Assembly (NCBI RefSeq): GCF_000092425.1
Contig: NC_014221.1
Coordinates: 3,105,001-3,169,000, forward strand
Origin: Truepera radiovictrix DSM 17093
Lineage (GTDB): Bacteria; Deinococcota; Deinococci; Deinococcales; Trueperaceae
Reading direction: 5' to 3'
DNA: 64,000 nt
In this document: positions 36,335-45,412 of the stretch, one piece after another
Position numbering within the stretch: the stretch's first letter is position 1
Layout of the letters: each line of letters begins with the position of its first letter
Program-made: the position numbers and the translations under genes
The notes under the pieces: model-generated
Database searches by the model: none
The model's input: only the letters and a program-made list of their open reading frames with translations
Told to the model about the DNA's origin: nothing

Positions 36335-37831
36335 GTGAAGATGATCGGCAGTCTGGACCGCAAAAAGGTCGGTACGCAGCAAAAAGCGCTCGAGATCAAC
36401 CTCGACAGCCGCAAGTACGGCACCTTCGCCGAGATCGGTGCCGGTCAGGAGGTGGTGCGCTGGTTTTTCCAGGCGGGGGCGGCAGCGGGCACCATCGCTA
36501 AGTCCATCTCGGCCTATGACATGGTCGTGAGCGACGCCATCTACGGGCGGGCGCCGCGCTACGTGTCGCGCGAACGGCTGCAGACCATGCTCGACTACGA
36601 GTACGACCTGCTGCTCGAGCGGCTCTCCGAAAAGCGCGGCGCCGAGACCGACTTTTTCGCCTTCGCCAACACCGTCACCGCCCGCAGCTACCGGGGCAAC
36701 GACGAGTGCCACGGGTGGATGGGGGTCAAGTACCAGGCGACCCCCGGCAGCGAGCCGAGCCAGATCGTCATCCACGTGCGCATGCTCGACAAGGAGAACC
36801 CCGCGCAGCAAGAGGCCCTGGGCATCTTGGGGGTCAACTTGCTGCACGGCGCGCTCTTTCACTACGAGGTGCCGGACGACCTGCTGAGCTCGCTGCTGGA
36901 CAACCTCTCGACCGAGCGCATCGAGGTCGACATGGTCAAGTTTTCGGGGCCCGCTTTTCAGGGGCTCGACCACCGCTTGGCGAGCCTTAAGCTCGTGCAG
37001 CTCGGCCTTAGCGACGCGGCCATGTTCTCCGCCGCGGGCGAGGTCTTGCAGCCCGCCGAGGTTCTCTACAAAAAGCCTGTGCTGGTCGAGCGCGGGAGCT
37101 TTCGGCCGGTGACGTATGTCAACCTCGACATGCTCGCTTGCGCCCGCGAGCAGTTCGCGCTGCCCCTCGCTCAAGCGGGCGAAGGGGAACCCGTCGCCCT
37201 GATGGAGCTGACCATGCGCAACCTCATGGCGGGCGGCGGGGGCGAGATCGACTACGCCGACTTTTTGGCCCGCGCCGACGTGCTCGCCGCAACCGGCGCG
37301 ACGGTTCTAATCTCCAACTACTTCGAGTACTATCGCCTCGCGAGCTACCTGCGGCGCTATACAAAAAAACCCATCGCCATGACCATGGGGGTGCCCAGCC
37401 TGCGCGAGCTCTTCGACGAGAGCTTTTACGAGGGGCTCGAGGGGGGCATCTTGGAGGCGTTTGGGCGGCTTTTTCGCAACGACCTGCGGCTTTACATCTA
37501 CCCGCTCAAAGACCCCCAGACGGGGGGGCTCGTCACCGTCGAGAAGCTCAAGGTCGCCCCGCACCTGCAAAACCTCTACGCGCACCTCGTCGGCAACGGG
37601 CACATCACCTCCATCGACTTCTACGACAAGAACGTGCTGCACATCTTTTCGCGCGACGTCCTCGCCAAACTGCAGCGGGGCGACCCCGCTTGGGAGCGCA
37701 TGGTCCCGCCCGAAGTGGCCGAGATGATTAAAGCGCGGGGGCTTTTCGGGTATAGCGCCACCAAGCCGCGCCCCACCGCCCAGCCCGACGCGCCGCCCGA
37801 CGCCCGGGCCGTCCCCACGGGCGACGCGTAG
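36335..37831 (+). CDS. Conserved protein of unknown function
   Basis: 498 residues, no signal peptide and no clear membrane helix. The N-terminus KYGTFAEIGAGQEVVRWFFQ, followed by GTIAKSISAYDMVVSDAIYG, is a block I recall from a widely conserved family in Bacteroidetes and cyanobacteria; annotations there are unreliable and I do not adopt one. The middle has TARSYRGNDECHGWMG and VTYVNLDMLACAREQFALP. The C-terminal 35 residues are Pro/Ala-rich and likely disordered. GTG 36335 or ATG 36341 could start translation. It is divergent from the STAND-like gene and may share regulation with it. Confidence 0.7.
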   Translation: MKMIGSLDRKKVGTQQKALEINLDSRKYGTFAEIGAGQEVVRWFFQAGAAAGTIAKSISAYDMVVSDAIYGRAPRYVSRERLQTMLDYEYDLLLERLSEKRGAETDFFAFANTVTARSYRGNDECHGWMGVKYQATPGSEPSQIVIHVRMLDKENPAQQEALGILGVNLLHGALFHYEVPDDLLSSLLDNLSTERIEVDMVKFSGPAFQGLDHRLASLKLVQLGLSDAAMFSAAGEVLQPAEVLYKKPVLVERGSFRPVTYVNLDMLACAREQFALPLAQAGEGEPVALMELTMRNLMAGGGGEIDYADFLARADVLAATGATVLISNYFEYYRLASYLRRYTKKPIAMTMGVPSLRELFDESFYEGLEGGILEAFGRLFRNDLRLYIYPLKDPQTGGLVTVEKLKVAPHLQNLYAHLVGNGHITSIDFYDKNVLHIFSRDVLAKLQRGDPAWERMVPPEVAEMIKARGLFGYSATKPRPTAQPDAPPDARAVPTGDA

Positions 37832-37894
37832 AACCCCGTAGGCCCTGCGTCACGTGCTTTCGTAAACGTTGCCGGCGCTCGGTTCACCGCACGT

Positions 37895-37929
37895 CACGTA
37901 CCACAAGCCACGCGCTACGAGCCATGTGC
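37895..37929. repeat. Heptad-periodic repeat array B
   Basis: Five contiguous 7-bp units of the form YAYRNGC, including CACAAGC and CACGCGC; only the first deviates. This is the reverse complement of the consensus GCNYRTR. It ends 5 bases before the stop of the dehydrogenase gene, in the gap between convergent genes. Confidence 0.75.
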
Positions 37930-37934
37930 CAGCC

Positions 37935-38984
37935 CTACACCTCGACGATCACCTTGTGGAGCCCCTCCGGGTAGGCGAGGTTGAGGTCGAACGCGCGCGG
38001 CGCCTCGGCCAGCGGAAACCGGTGCGAGACGAGCGCGTCCAAGTCCACCGCGCCCTTGGCTGCGAGCCGGATCGCGCGCGGGTAGGTGTGCTTCATCCGC
38101 CGCGACATCATGATGGAAAGCCCCTTGCGCCGCGCCACGGAGTGCTTGAGGCAGAGCGTGTCGTCGCCGGGGATGCCGACCAGCACCAGCCGCCCCCCTA
38201 GGCGCGCCATCTCGGCGGCCTGCTGGACGCTCGCGTCCGCCCACGCCGCCTCGAAGACCACGTCGGCGCCGCGCCCCTCGGTCTCCTGCATAAGCCACGC
38301 CACCGGGTCGCCGTCCGCCAAACAGAAGCTGTGGGTCGCGCCCCACTCGAGCGCCCGCTCGGTGCGCCAGGGAAACTTGTCGAAGGCGTAGACGGGCCGC
38401 GCCCCCGAGAGCGCCGCGAGCTTGGTGATCATCAGCCCGATGGGGCCGGAGCCGATCACGGCCACGCTCCGCGCCAGCTCGAGCTTGCCCAAGTCGACCG
38501 CGTGAATCGCCACCCCGAGGGTCTCTAGGAGCGCGAGTCCAGCGTCCGAGATGCCCTCGGGCACCGGGAAGCAGTTGCGTCCCCCGACGATCATCCGCTC
38601 GCGCAGGGCGCCGTCGTCGGGGTAGAGGCCGTAAAACGCGAGGTTACAGCAGAGGTTGGGGTGACCCGCTTCGCACAGCTCGCACCGCCAGCAGGGGGTC
38701 GCTGGGTCCACGGCGACGCGCTGCCCAGCGCGCAGCGGCTTGCCTTCGCCGTCGCGGGCCCCCTCCCCCACCTCTCTAATCACCCCGCCGAACTCGTGGC
38801 CCAAGACGAGGGGCGAAGCGACCCGCGTGTCGCCGATACGCCCGTCCTCATAGGTGTGCAGGTCGGAGCCGCAGATGCCGACGGCCTCGACCTCGAGCAG
38901 CACCTCCCCCGGCCCCGGAGATCCCACCTCGGGGATCTGTTCGACGCGGAGGTCTTTGGCGCCATGTAGTCTAGCTGCTTGCAT
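37935..38984 (-). CDS. Zinc-dependent medium-chain alcohol/polyol dehydrogenase
   Basis: 349 residues. Seen: catalytic-zinc ligands in GICGSDLHTYEDG and LVLGHEFGGVI, the structural-zinc four-Cys lobe CWRCELCEAGHPNLC, and the NAD-binding Rossmann VAVIGSGPIGLMITKLAALSGA. It resembles sorbitol/threonine dehydrogenases that oxidise polyols or sugar acids with NAD(P). It lies in a row with another dehydrogenase and an SDR, upstream of a polyol-like transport cassette. The substrate is not determinable here. Heptad arrays lie on both sides. Confidence 0.88.
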   Translation of the reverse strand: MQAARLHGAKDLRVEQIPEVGSPGPGEVLLEVEAVGICGSDLHTYEDGRIGDTRVASPLVLGHEFGGVIREVGEGARDGEGKPLRAGQRVAVDPATPCWRCELCEAGHPNLCCNLAFYGLYPDDGALRERMIVGGRNCFPVPEGISDAGLALLETLGVAIHAVDLGKLELARSVAVIGSGPIGLMITKLAALSGARPVYAFDKFPWRTERALEWGATHSFCLADGDPVAWLMQETEGRGADVVFEAAWADASVQQAAEMARLGGRLVLVGIPGDDTLCLKHSVARRKGLSIMMSRRMKHTYPRAIRLAAKGAVDLDALVSHRFPLAEAPRAFDLNLAYPEGLHKVIVEV

Positions 38985-39003
38985 CAGTTTGGGGTCCTTT
39001 CAG

Positions 39004-39061
39004 GCGCGCGGCTTGTGGCCTGTAGCTCGTGGTTTCGACCCACACGCCACGGGCCACAAGC
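39004..39061. repeat. Heptad-periodic repeat array with foldback (C)
   Basis: Four GCNYRTR-like units (39004-39031, such as GCTTGTG and GCTCGTG) face three YAYRNGC units (39041-39061, such as CACACGC and CACAAGC) across a loop of 9 bases. The arms can form an imperfect stem of about 21 bp, register-matched unit to unit. It lies between two dehydrogenase genes of the same strand. Confidence 0.8.
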
Positions 39062-39075
39062 GTCTGCAACGCGCT

Positions 39076-40116
39076 CTACGCCATCACGATGGCGACTTTT
39101 CCGGCCGTTCCGCTGTCGGCGGTCTCGTAGGCGGCGGCAGCCTCCTCCAACGCGTAGCGGTGGGTGACGATAACCTCGGGGTGAAGGGACCACGCGGCGA
39201 GCTTTTCCAGGAGCGCCTCCATGTGCCCCGTGCTGGTCACCCACGACCCGTAGAGCGTGAGCTGGCGGTGGATGAGGTCGTGGCTCACGTCGAGCGCCCC
39301 CAACTCCGGCCCCTCGCCGACGAACACCACCCGCCCCCAGCGCCGCGCACCCCTCACCGCGAGCGCGCGCCCGGCCCCGGAACCCGAGCAGTCGAGCGCG
39401 ACCTCGCAGCCGTGCCCCTGGGTGAGCTCGAGGATGCGCGCTAGGGCCCCCCCGTCCGCCCGGACGGCACCATCGATGCAGCCGCGCTCGCCCGCGAGCG
39501 CTAGGCGCGCTTCGGAGAGGTCCACCCCGATGACCTGCGGGGCGCCCAAGGCGCGCGCCAACAGCCCCGCCGCCATCCCGACGGGGCCCATCCCGACCAC
39601 GAGCACGCGGTCCGCGCCCGACACGCGCGCCCGCAAGAGCGCCTCGTACGCGGTGCCGAAACCGCACGAGACGAGCGCCCCGTCGAGGTAGGTCAAGGGT
39701 TCGGGCAGCAGCACGCAGGTGTTCTCCTCGGCGAGCATATAGTCGGCGTGCCCACCGTCGCGCTGCCAGCCGTAGGCCGCGCGCAGCGGCGAGGTGCACG
39801 AGATCAGGTAGCCCGCGCGGCAGTCCGCGCAGACGCCGCAGCCGCTGATGTGGTAGACCACCACGCGGTCGCCGACCCCCAGGCGTTTGCAACCCGGCCC
39901 GACGCTAACGACCCGCCCGCACGGCTCGTGCCCGGCGATGACGTTCTGATACGCCTCGGGACCCGCGCCCAGGTGCTCGCGGTAGATCGCGCGGAGGTCG
40001 GAGCCGCAGATCGATGAGGCTTTCATCTCGAGCAGCACCTGGGCGTAGCCGGGCTCGGGGACGGGCACCTCGACGAACGCGACCTGACGGTTTCCGGGCA
40101 GCTTGACGCCGCGCAT
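39076..40116 (-). CDS. Zinc-dependent medium-chain alcohol dehydrogenase
   Basis: 346 residues from ATG 40116. Seen: [34 protein letters not shown], the four-Cys structural lobe [15 protein letters not shown] and the cofactor loop [22 protein letters not shown]. It oxidises an alcohol or polyol with NAD(P). ATG 40116 is chosen over GTG 40146 because the conserved sequence begins directly after it and it leaves a 24-base gap after the SDR gene. It differs strongly from the neighbouring MDR proteins, so it is not a recent duplicate. Confidence 0.86.
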   Translation of the reverse strand: MRGVKLPGNRQVAFVEVPVPEPGYAQVLLEMKASSICGSDLRAIYREHLGAGPEAYQNVIAGHEPCGRVVSVGPGCKRLGVGDRVVVYHISGCGVCADCRAGYLISCTSPLRAAYGWQRDGGHADYMLAEENTCVLLPEPLTYLDGALVSCGFGTAYEALLRARVSGADRVLVVGMGPVGMAAGLLARALGAPQVIGVDLSEARLALAGERGCIDGAVRADGGALARILELTQGHGCEVALDCSGSGAGRALAVRGARRWGRVVFVGEGPELGALDVSHDLIHRQLTLYGSWVTSTGHMEALLEKLAAWSLHPEVIVTHRYALEEAAAAYETADSGTAGKVAIVMA

Positions 40117-40139
40117 GGTCCTAGCCGCTACGCCCCCCG

Positions 40140-40901
40140 CTACCACGAGGTGTACCCGCCATCGACGATGAGGTTGGTGCCGGTGGCGAAGCGCGCCGCG
40201 TCCGAGGCGAGGTAGAGCACCGCGTGCGCGATGTCACGCGGTTCACCCACGCGCCCCTGGGGGGTCATCTCGAGCCACGTCTTGTACCAAGCCTCGTTGC
40301 TCATCCCGAGCTTGGTCATCTCGGTACCGATGTACCCCGGCGACACCGCGTTGACCCGCACCCCCCTGTCCGCCCACTCGCACGCCAGGGACTTTGTGAG
40401 CATGATCACGCCCGCTTTCGAGACGTTGTAGGCGGCTTGCGGCTGCGGTTTGTTGACCACCACCCCCGACATCGAAGCGATGTTGACGATCGCCCCACCC
40501 CGACGCGCGAGCATCCGCCGCCCCACCGCGCGGCAGCACCAGAAGACGCCACTCAAGTTGACGTCCATGATATTCGTCCAGGAGGCGTCGGTGGTCTCCT
40601 CCGCGGGGACGTTCTCGGCGACGCCCGCGTTGTTGACCAAGATGTCCACGGGCGCGACCCCCTCGGCCTCGGCGGCCATCCGCTCGGCGCTCGCTGGGTC
40701 GCGCACGTCGACCTGAACAAAGCGGCCGCCGAGCTCCTCGGCGGCGCGGCGGCCGTTCTCCTCGTCAAACTCGGCCACCGTGACCGCGGCCCCGGCCCGC
40801 TTGAGGGTGCGGGCGATCTCGAGCCCGATCCCGCGTCCGGCGCCCGTGACGAGCGCGTGTTTACCGGTGAGTGCAAAAGGGTTCTCTGTCGTTGCGTCCA
40901 T
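40140..40901 (-). CDS. Short-chain dehydrogenase/reductase (SDR)
   Basis: 253 residues from ATG 40901, which has AAAGGATG 7 bases upstream; the longer frame to 40952 is rejected. Seen: [15 protein letters not shown] (cofactor loop), [41 protein letters not shown] with Ser, Tyr and Lys of the catalytic set, and the C-terminal [15 protein letters not shown]. Likely a polyol or sugar-alcohol dehydrogenase (classical SDR). It is first in a three-gene row with the two zinc dehydrogenases. Host-like GC contrasts with the LacI gene 66 bases away. Confidence 0.9.
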   Translation of the reverse strand: MDATTENPFALTGKHALVTGAGRGIGLEIARTLKRAGAAVTVAEFDEENGRRAAEELGGRFVQVDVRDPASAERMAAEAEGVAPVDILVNNAGVAENVPAEETTDASWTNIMDVNLSGVFWCCRAVGRRMLARRGGAIVNIASMSGVVVNKPQPQAAYNVSKAGVIMLTKSLACEWADRGVRVNAVSPGYIGTEMTKLGMSNEAWYKTWLEMTPQGRVGEPRDIAHAVLYLASDAARFATGTNLIVDGGYTSW

Positions 40902-40967
40902 AGCGTCACATCCTTTGCTGCGAACTCTTGGGGTCAGAAACGGGTAGCACAAACGGTGGAAGGGACC

Positions 40968-41981
40968 TCATTCAGAACGAGGAGGAGCACAACTACCGCG
41001 CCGAATCAACCTACCTGAGAAGCGCTGACGGGTGGGAGGTGTGTCTGGCGCCTTGAGTTGGGTGAGTACACGATGTACCGCTGCCTCCCCCATCGCCTCC
41101 ACGGGTTGCTCAATGACATCCAAGGGGGGGCTCACGACACGCGTCCACGGATAGTTATCAAAACTCAACAGGGAAACATCATCTGGAATGCTTAATCTCA
41201 ACTCTTTGAGTGCTTGAAAAGCTCCGATGGCTAAGTGGCCTGTGGTGGAGAAGAGAGCCGTGGGCGGCCTTTCCAAACTCATAAGCTCCTTGGTTAGTAT
41301 GTAAGCGTCATGAAATGTAGGCTTGATAACGCGCTGGTAGCTTGCCGGAAGCGTGAGTCCCAACTCCTGCATAACTTTGGGAAACGCCCTCGTGCGCTCA
41401 TCGGGTAAGACGGTTGGGTGAAAGGTACCCAGGGCAGCGATCCGTTTGTGTCCCAGGGAAGCAAGGTACTGCACACCAGTGCGAATGCAACCTTCATTGT
41501 CGAGCATCACGTGACTGAATGGGCTACCCGGAAAGAAGTAGTCGATTTCAACGATGGCTGTACCTCGGTTCCGCATACGTTCGAGGTATTCAAGGTTCGG
41601 GTCGCCGTAGCCCGACCTCAAAATGAGCCCTGCAACCCGATAGCCGTAAAATGCTTTAAGCTGTTCTAACTCATTAGCAGTGTCGTACTCGTTATCTGCC
41701 ACGAGTAGCGTGTAACCGCTTGCCCGTGCAGCCTTGCCAATGGTTCTTATAAGCTGCGCGAAAAATGGCTCGACAATGTTGCCGACAATAAGCCCTATAG
41801 TGCTACTTCTTCCTCGCCTTAACGCTGCAGCCACCCTGTCAGGTTCGTAGTTAAGCTTTTCGATAGCCTGCTGAACTTTGTGTAACGTTTGCGGAGCTAA
41901 CAGTTCAGGTGTGCGAAGAGCACGTTTAGCCGTTGTTGGTGAGACGCCGGCAAGGCGCGCTACATCATTGATATTGGCCAC
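40968..41981 (-). CDS. LacI-family regulator in the low-GC cassette
   Basis: 337 residues. The HTH is ININDVARLAGVSPTTAKRALR, followed by LNYEPDRVAAALRRGRSSTIGLIV and a sugar-binding core (SLLSFDNYPWTRVVSPPLDVIEQP). GC is near 50 percent, far below its surroundings. Translation appears leaderless: GTG 41981 lies 6 bases after TATGAT. The start codon itself lies within TGGCCACGTG, a half of the palindromic operator found in front of the divergent binding-protein gene, so it likely represses itself as well as the transport operon. Confidence 0.92.
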   Translation of the reverse strand: MANINDVARLAGVSPTTAKRALRTPELLAPQTLHKVQQAIEKLNYEPDRVAAALRRGRSSTIGLIVGNIVEPFFAQLIRTIGKAARASGYTLLVADNEYDTANELEQLKAFYGYRVAGLILRSGYGDPNLEYLERMRNRGTAIVEIDYFFPGSPFSHVMLDNEGCIRTGVQYLASLGHKRIAALGTFHPTVLPDERTRAFPKVMQELGLTLPASYQRVIKPTFHDAYILTKELMSLERPPTALFSTTGHLAIGAFQALKELRLSIPDDVSLLSFDNYPWTRVVSPPLDVIEQPVEAMGEAAVHRVLTQLKAPDTPPTRQRFSGRLIRRGSCAPPRSE

Positions 41982-41984
41982 GTG
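41975..41984. promoter_or_regulatory. Operator half overlapping the lacI start codon
   Basis: TGGCCACGTG covers GTG 41979-41981. It matches ten bases of the 18-bp palindrome at 42196-42213. Binding here would block a leaderless transcript at its first base. Confidence 0.5.
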
Positions 41985-41987
41985 CTC

Positions 41988-41993
41988 ATCATA
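41988..41993 (-). promoter_or_regulatory. Leaderless -10 box of the low-GC lacI gene
   Basis: TATGAT (minus strand) is 6 bases before GTG 41981, with no SD. Confidence 0.6.
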
Positions 41994-42078
41994 ACGGCTT
42001 CCAAGTGGCTAAAAAGCAGCGGTCTGAAGTCATAATTAAACGTTACAATGGTCTGCTGTCAGCTGGCGTTGAGGGCTC

Positions 42079-42107
42079 TTGACAAAGTGCCACTTTTGTT
42101 CTAATGT
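42079..42107 (+). promoter_or_regulatory. Sigma-70 type promoter of the polyol transport operon
   Basis: TTGACA, a 17-base spacer, TAATGT. The next ten bases (42108-42117, GATGGCCACG) are half of the downstream palindrome, placing an operator at the transcription start. Confidence 0.8.
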
Positions 42108-42195
42108 GATGGCCACGAGACCAACGTAGGGATATACTCACCGAACGTCGGTGCAGCGTCTCTGAAGGGAGGCTGAGTTCGATCGCAGGTAACTC

Positions 42196-42213
42196 GATGG
42201 CCACGTGGCCATC
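42196..42213. promoter_or_regulatory. Perfect 18-bp palindromic operator
   Basis: GATGGCCACGTGGCCATC is its own reverse complement with the CG centre usual for LacI-family sites. It lies 28 bases before the ATG. With half-sites at 42108 and 41975 it marks this region as the regulator's target. Confidence 0.75.
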
Positions 42214-42240
42214 AGCATGACCAGTTTAAGGAGCTCGTTT

Positions 42241-43554
42241 ATGAAAAGGTTGGTTCTAGTCACAGCTGCTCTTTCAACTGCTGCTTGCGCCTTGGCTCAG
42301 ACAAGAATCACCGTCGCCTCGGTGAACAACCCGGACATGGTCACTATGCAAGAGCTGAGTCGGGAGTTTGAGGCACAAAATCCTGACATCCGCCTCGATT
42401 GGCTTTTTCTAGACGAGGGCACACTTAGGAGCCGCCTTACTACCGACGTTGCTACCGGCAGTGGTGCGTTTGACCTCGTGACCGTTGGCGCCTACGAGGT
42501 ACCGCTCTGGGCTGCTAACAATTGGATCGTTTCAGTTGACGCTTTGGCCGAGCAGTACCCGGAGGCGGTTAGCAACTACGACTTCGATGATCTCCTCCCC
42601 TCGGTAAAAAATATGCTCTCTTACGAAGGCGAGCTCTACGCCCTACCCTTTTACGGTGAGTCGAGCTTCACGATGTATAACGCAAGGCTCTTCGAAGAGG
42701 CCGGTTTGACTATGCCGGAGCAGCCGACCTGGGAGCAGATCAGAGAGTTTGCCTGCGAGCTGCATGACCCGGCCAATGGCATTTACGGCATCGTGTTACG
42801 TGGCAAACCCGGTTGGGGCGACAATATGGCCCCCATTACCACGGTAGTCAACACTTTTGGTGGGCAGTGGTTTGACGCCGAAGGGCGTCCACAGATAGAT
42901 TCACCTGAGTGGCGCGAGGCCATTACCTTTTACCGCGATCTGGTCAACGAATGCGGCGCGCCTGGCGTGACCGGGATTAGCTTTCCTGAAGCACTACAGC
43001 TCATGTCCACGGGGCAGGCGGCTATGTGGGTAGACGCTACCGTAGCAGCCGGCTTTTTAGCTGGTACCGACGCTGGGCCCGACCTTTCGTATGCACTAGC
43101 ACCGGTGGGCCCGGTTGAAAAAGGTAACGCCTGGCTCTGGTCTTGGAACCTGGGTATCCCTAGCACGAGCGACGCGCAGGAAGCCGCTTTTAGGTTTATG
43201 ACTTGGGCGACCTCGAAAGAATACATCAACCTTGTCGCTCAGGAGCGAGGTTGGGCCGCTGTCCCCCCCGGCACCCGCACCTCGACTTACGAAAACCCCG
43301 AGTACACTGAAGCCGCCCCTTTTGCCCCTCTGGTCTTGCGGTCTATGGAGAGTGCCGATCCAACCGACGCCACCGCAGAGCCGCAGATCGCTCCGGGGGT
43401 TCAGTTCGTACAGATCCCTGAGTTCCAAGGGATTGGCAACGACGTTGCCCAAATCATCTCGGAAATTCTCGCGGGCGGCACGAGCGTCGAGGCAGGCTTG
43501 GCGAGAGCGCAGCAGCTTGCCGATGATGCGATGTCCGACGCGGGCTACTACTAA
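42241..43554 (+). CDS. Extracellular polyol/sugar-binding protein
   Basis: 437 residues from ATG 42241, with AAGGAG 8 bases upstream. Signal peptide MKRLVLVTAALSTAACALAQ. The mature part has LYALPFYGESSFTMYNARLFEEAG, IYGIVLRGKPGWGDNMAPITT and AAMWVDATVAAGFL, features I associate with mannitol/sorbitol-binding proteins such as SmoE. It delivers ligand to the two permeases that follow. GC is low relative to the window. The polyol assignment is inference supported by the flanking dehydrogenases. Confidence 0.9.
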   Translation: MKRLVLVTAALSTAACALAQTRITVASVNNPDMVTMQELSREFEAQNPDIRLDWLFLDEGTLRSRLTTDVATGSGAFDLVTVGAYEVPLWAANNWIVSVDALAEQYPEAVSNYDFDDLLPSVKNMLSYEGELYALPFYGESSFTMYNARLFEEAGLTMPEQPTWEQIREFACELHDPANGIYGIVLRGKPGWGDNMAPITTVVNTFGGQWFDAEGRPQIDSPEWREAITFYRDLVNECGAPGVTGISFPEALQLMSTGQAAMWVDATVAAGFLAGTDAGPDLSYALAPVGPVEKGNAWLWSWNLGIPSTSDAQEAAFRFMTWATSKEYINLVAQERGWAAVPPGTRTSTYENPEYTEAAPFAPLVLRSMESADPTDATAEPQIAPGVQFVQIPEFQGIGNDVAQIISEILAGGTSVEAGLARAQQLADDAMSDAGYY

Positions 43555-43570
43555 TACTAGGCTCCTAAGG

Positions 43571-43599
43571 GAGGAGGTCGGGGGTTACCCCACCTCCTC
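43571..43599 (+). terminator. Intra-operon hairpin after the binding-protein gene
   Basis: GAGGAGGT pairs with ACCTCCTC, then after a bulged C, GGGG pairs with CCCC around a short loop. No T-run follows. Such hairpins after binding-protein genes often keep that message more abundant than the permease part. Confidence 0.55.
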
Positions 43600-43655
43600 A
43601 CCTCCTAACTACAGCGTTTCACAGCTCTACCCCTAGACCCAACGGAGGGAATCCA

Positions 43656-44585
43656 ATGGCAACCCGTGCCATGACCCCGACTCAGGTCGCCACCACCAAA
43701 CCACCGAAACAGGAACGTCGCAAGTTCCTATCCGCTCCGGGAATTGCTTTTCTCATCATTGTGACACAAATTCCCTTTGTACTGGCCATCTGGTTCTCGT
43801 TTACCAACTGGAACCTGCTACGCCCGGACTCCCAGGGTTTTTTAGGCTGGGACCGGATGTGGCGTAATTATGAGCGCATCCTGAGCAGCCCTGACTTTCT
43901 CACCGTCATCCTGAACACCATTGTGCTCACTGTTTCGGTTGTGCTTATTACTTTTGTTTTAGGGCTTGGCTTTGCCCTACTGCTTAACCGTCCCTTTCCC
44001 GGCCGCGCTCTTGCCCGCACGCTCCTTATCTCACCATTTTTAATGATGCCGGTTGCGGCGGCCGTGCTCTGGAAAAACATCATGCTTGATCCTTCATTTG
44101 GACTAATGTCCTTTTATCTCAGCCTTTTTGGAATCAGAAACTTTTACGCGCTTGAAGCCTTCCCAATGGCTTCAGTGATCGCTATTGTGTCGTGGCAGTG
44201 GACCCCCTTCGTCATGCTTATCTTGCTAGCTGGTCTGCAGTCGCTGCCCGACTCTACCGTTGAAGCGGCACGCATCGATGGGGCGAGCGGCTGGGCGATG
44301 TTTCGGCACATCATCTTGCCCCACTTGACGCGCTTTATCGAGATCGCACTGCTTCTAGAGACCATCTTTATCCTAAGCGAGTTTGGGGTCATTTTCGTTA
44401 CCACCTCCGGTGGCCCAGGACTCCAAACGACCAATTTGCCCTACCAAATCTTTCTGGAGGCGTTTTCGCGCCAGAACGTTGGTCGGGCGAGCGCTTACGG
44501 CATCTTTGCGGTCATTTTGGCGAACATCGTTATTCTGCTCTTTTTGCGTGTGTTACGAAACAACAAAAAGGAGGTGGCGTTGTGA
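43656..44585 (+). CDS. ABC sugar/polyol permease, MalF/SmoF type
   Basis: 309 residues with six hydrophobic helices (FLIIVTQIPFVLAIWFSFTNW; NTIVLTVSVVLITFVLGLGF). The EAA loop is STVEAARIDGASGWAMFRHIILPHL. Normal length, in contrast to the enlarged permeases at 21260-23796. SD GGAGGG lies 7 bases before the ATG. The stop overlaps the next start (GTGA). Confidence 0.92.
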   Translation: MATRAMTPTQVATTKPPKQERRKFLSAPGIAFLIIVTQIPFVLAIWFSFTNWNLLRPDSQGFLGWDRMWRNYERILSSPDFLTVILNTIVLTVSVVLITFVLGLGFALLLNRPFPGRALARTLLISPFLMMPVAAAVLWKNIMLDPSFGLMSFYLSLFGIRNFYALEAFPMASVIAIVSWQWTPFVMLILLAGLQSLPDSTVEAARIDGASGWAMFRHIILPHLTRFIEIALLLETIFILSEFGVIFVTTSGGPGLQTTNLPYQIFLEAFSRQNVGRASAYGIFAVILANIVILLFLRVLRNNKKEVAL

Positions 44586-45412
44586 CTGCCGGTCGCTCCA
44601 AACTGGGTAGCGCCCTTCTTTCGGCCCTAACCTTGCTGCTCGCTTTTGCCATGTTTTTCCCTATCCTCTGGATGTTTCTGACCTCTTTCAAGACCGAGCA
44701 ACTTGCCATTCAGTTTCCGCCGCCGCTGTTTTTCGAGCCGACGCTCGAGAACTGGCGCGTCGCGCTCCTCAATTCGCCCTTCATGCAGTACCTCAGAAAC
44801 ACCATCGTCATCACTTTTTTCGCCATCGTGCTAGCGCTCGCCCTGGGTATCCCAACCGCTTACGCTATGGCCTTCTACCAGACCAAACGGACTGATTCGT
44901 CACTTTTGTGGATGATGTCGACGCGGATGTTACCGCCTGCTGGGGTCATCGTTCCCTTATACGTTATCTTCTTGCGGACAAACCTGCTCGACACACATCT
45001 AGGGCTCATCATCCTTTATGCGGGGATGAACTTTCCGCTCGTGGTGTGGATGCTGCGCTCGTTCATGCTCGAGGTCCCCTATGAGGTGATCGAGGCAGCG
45101 CGCTTAGATGGCGCCAACCTATGGCAAGAGTTCGGCCGTGTGATCCTGCCGCTCCTCATACCCGGCTTAGCTGCGACCGCTCTTTTAGCCATGATCTTTA
45201 CCTGGAATGAGTTTTTCTTGGCTGTTAATCTGACTGCTCGCGACGCCTCGCCGCTTTCGGTCTACGTCTCGACGTTTAAAGCAGCGCAGGGCAATCTCTT
45301 TATCGCCAAGATGTCGGCTGCCGCAACCGCTGCCGTCATTCCCGTCTTAGTCGCCGGCTGGGTTGCGCAGCGACAACTCGTTACGGGACTCACCATGGGA
45401 GCCATTAAGTGA
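44582..45412 (+). CDS. ABC sugar/polyol permease, MalG/SmoG type
   Basis: 276 residues, six helices (LLSALTLLLAFAMFFPILWMF; NTIVITFFAIVLALALGIPTA). The EAA loop is YEVIEAARLDGANLWQEFGRVILP. GTG 44582 has AAGGAGGT 7 bases upstream and overlaps the previous stop by 4 bases; the end overlaps the next gene by GTGA. No ATPase gene follows, so it must share an ATPase encoded elsewhere. Confidence 0.92.
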   Translation: MTAGRSKLGSALLSALTLLLAFAMFFPILWMFLTSFKTEQLAIQFPPPLFFEPTLENWRVALLNSPFMQYLRNTIVITFFAIVLALALGIPTAYAMAFYQTKRTDSSLLWMMSTRMLPPAGVIVPLYVIFLRTNLLDTHLGLIILYAGMNFPLVVWMLRSFMLEVPYEVIEAARLDGANLWQEFGRVILPLLIPGLAATALLAMIFTWNEFFLAVNLTARDASPLSVYVSTFKAAQGNLFIAKMSAAATAAVIPVLVAGWVAQRQLVTGLTMGAIK

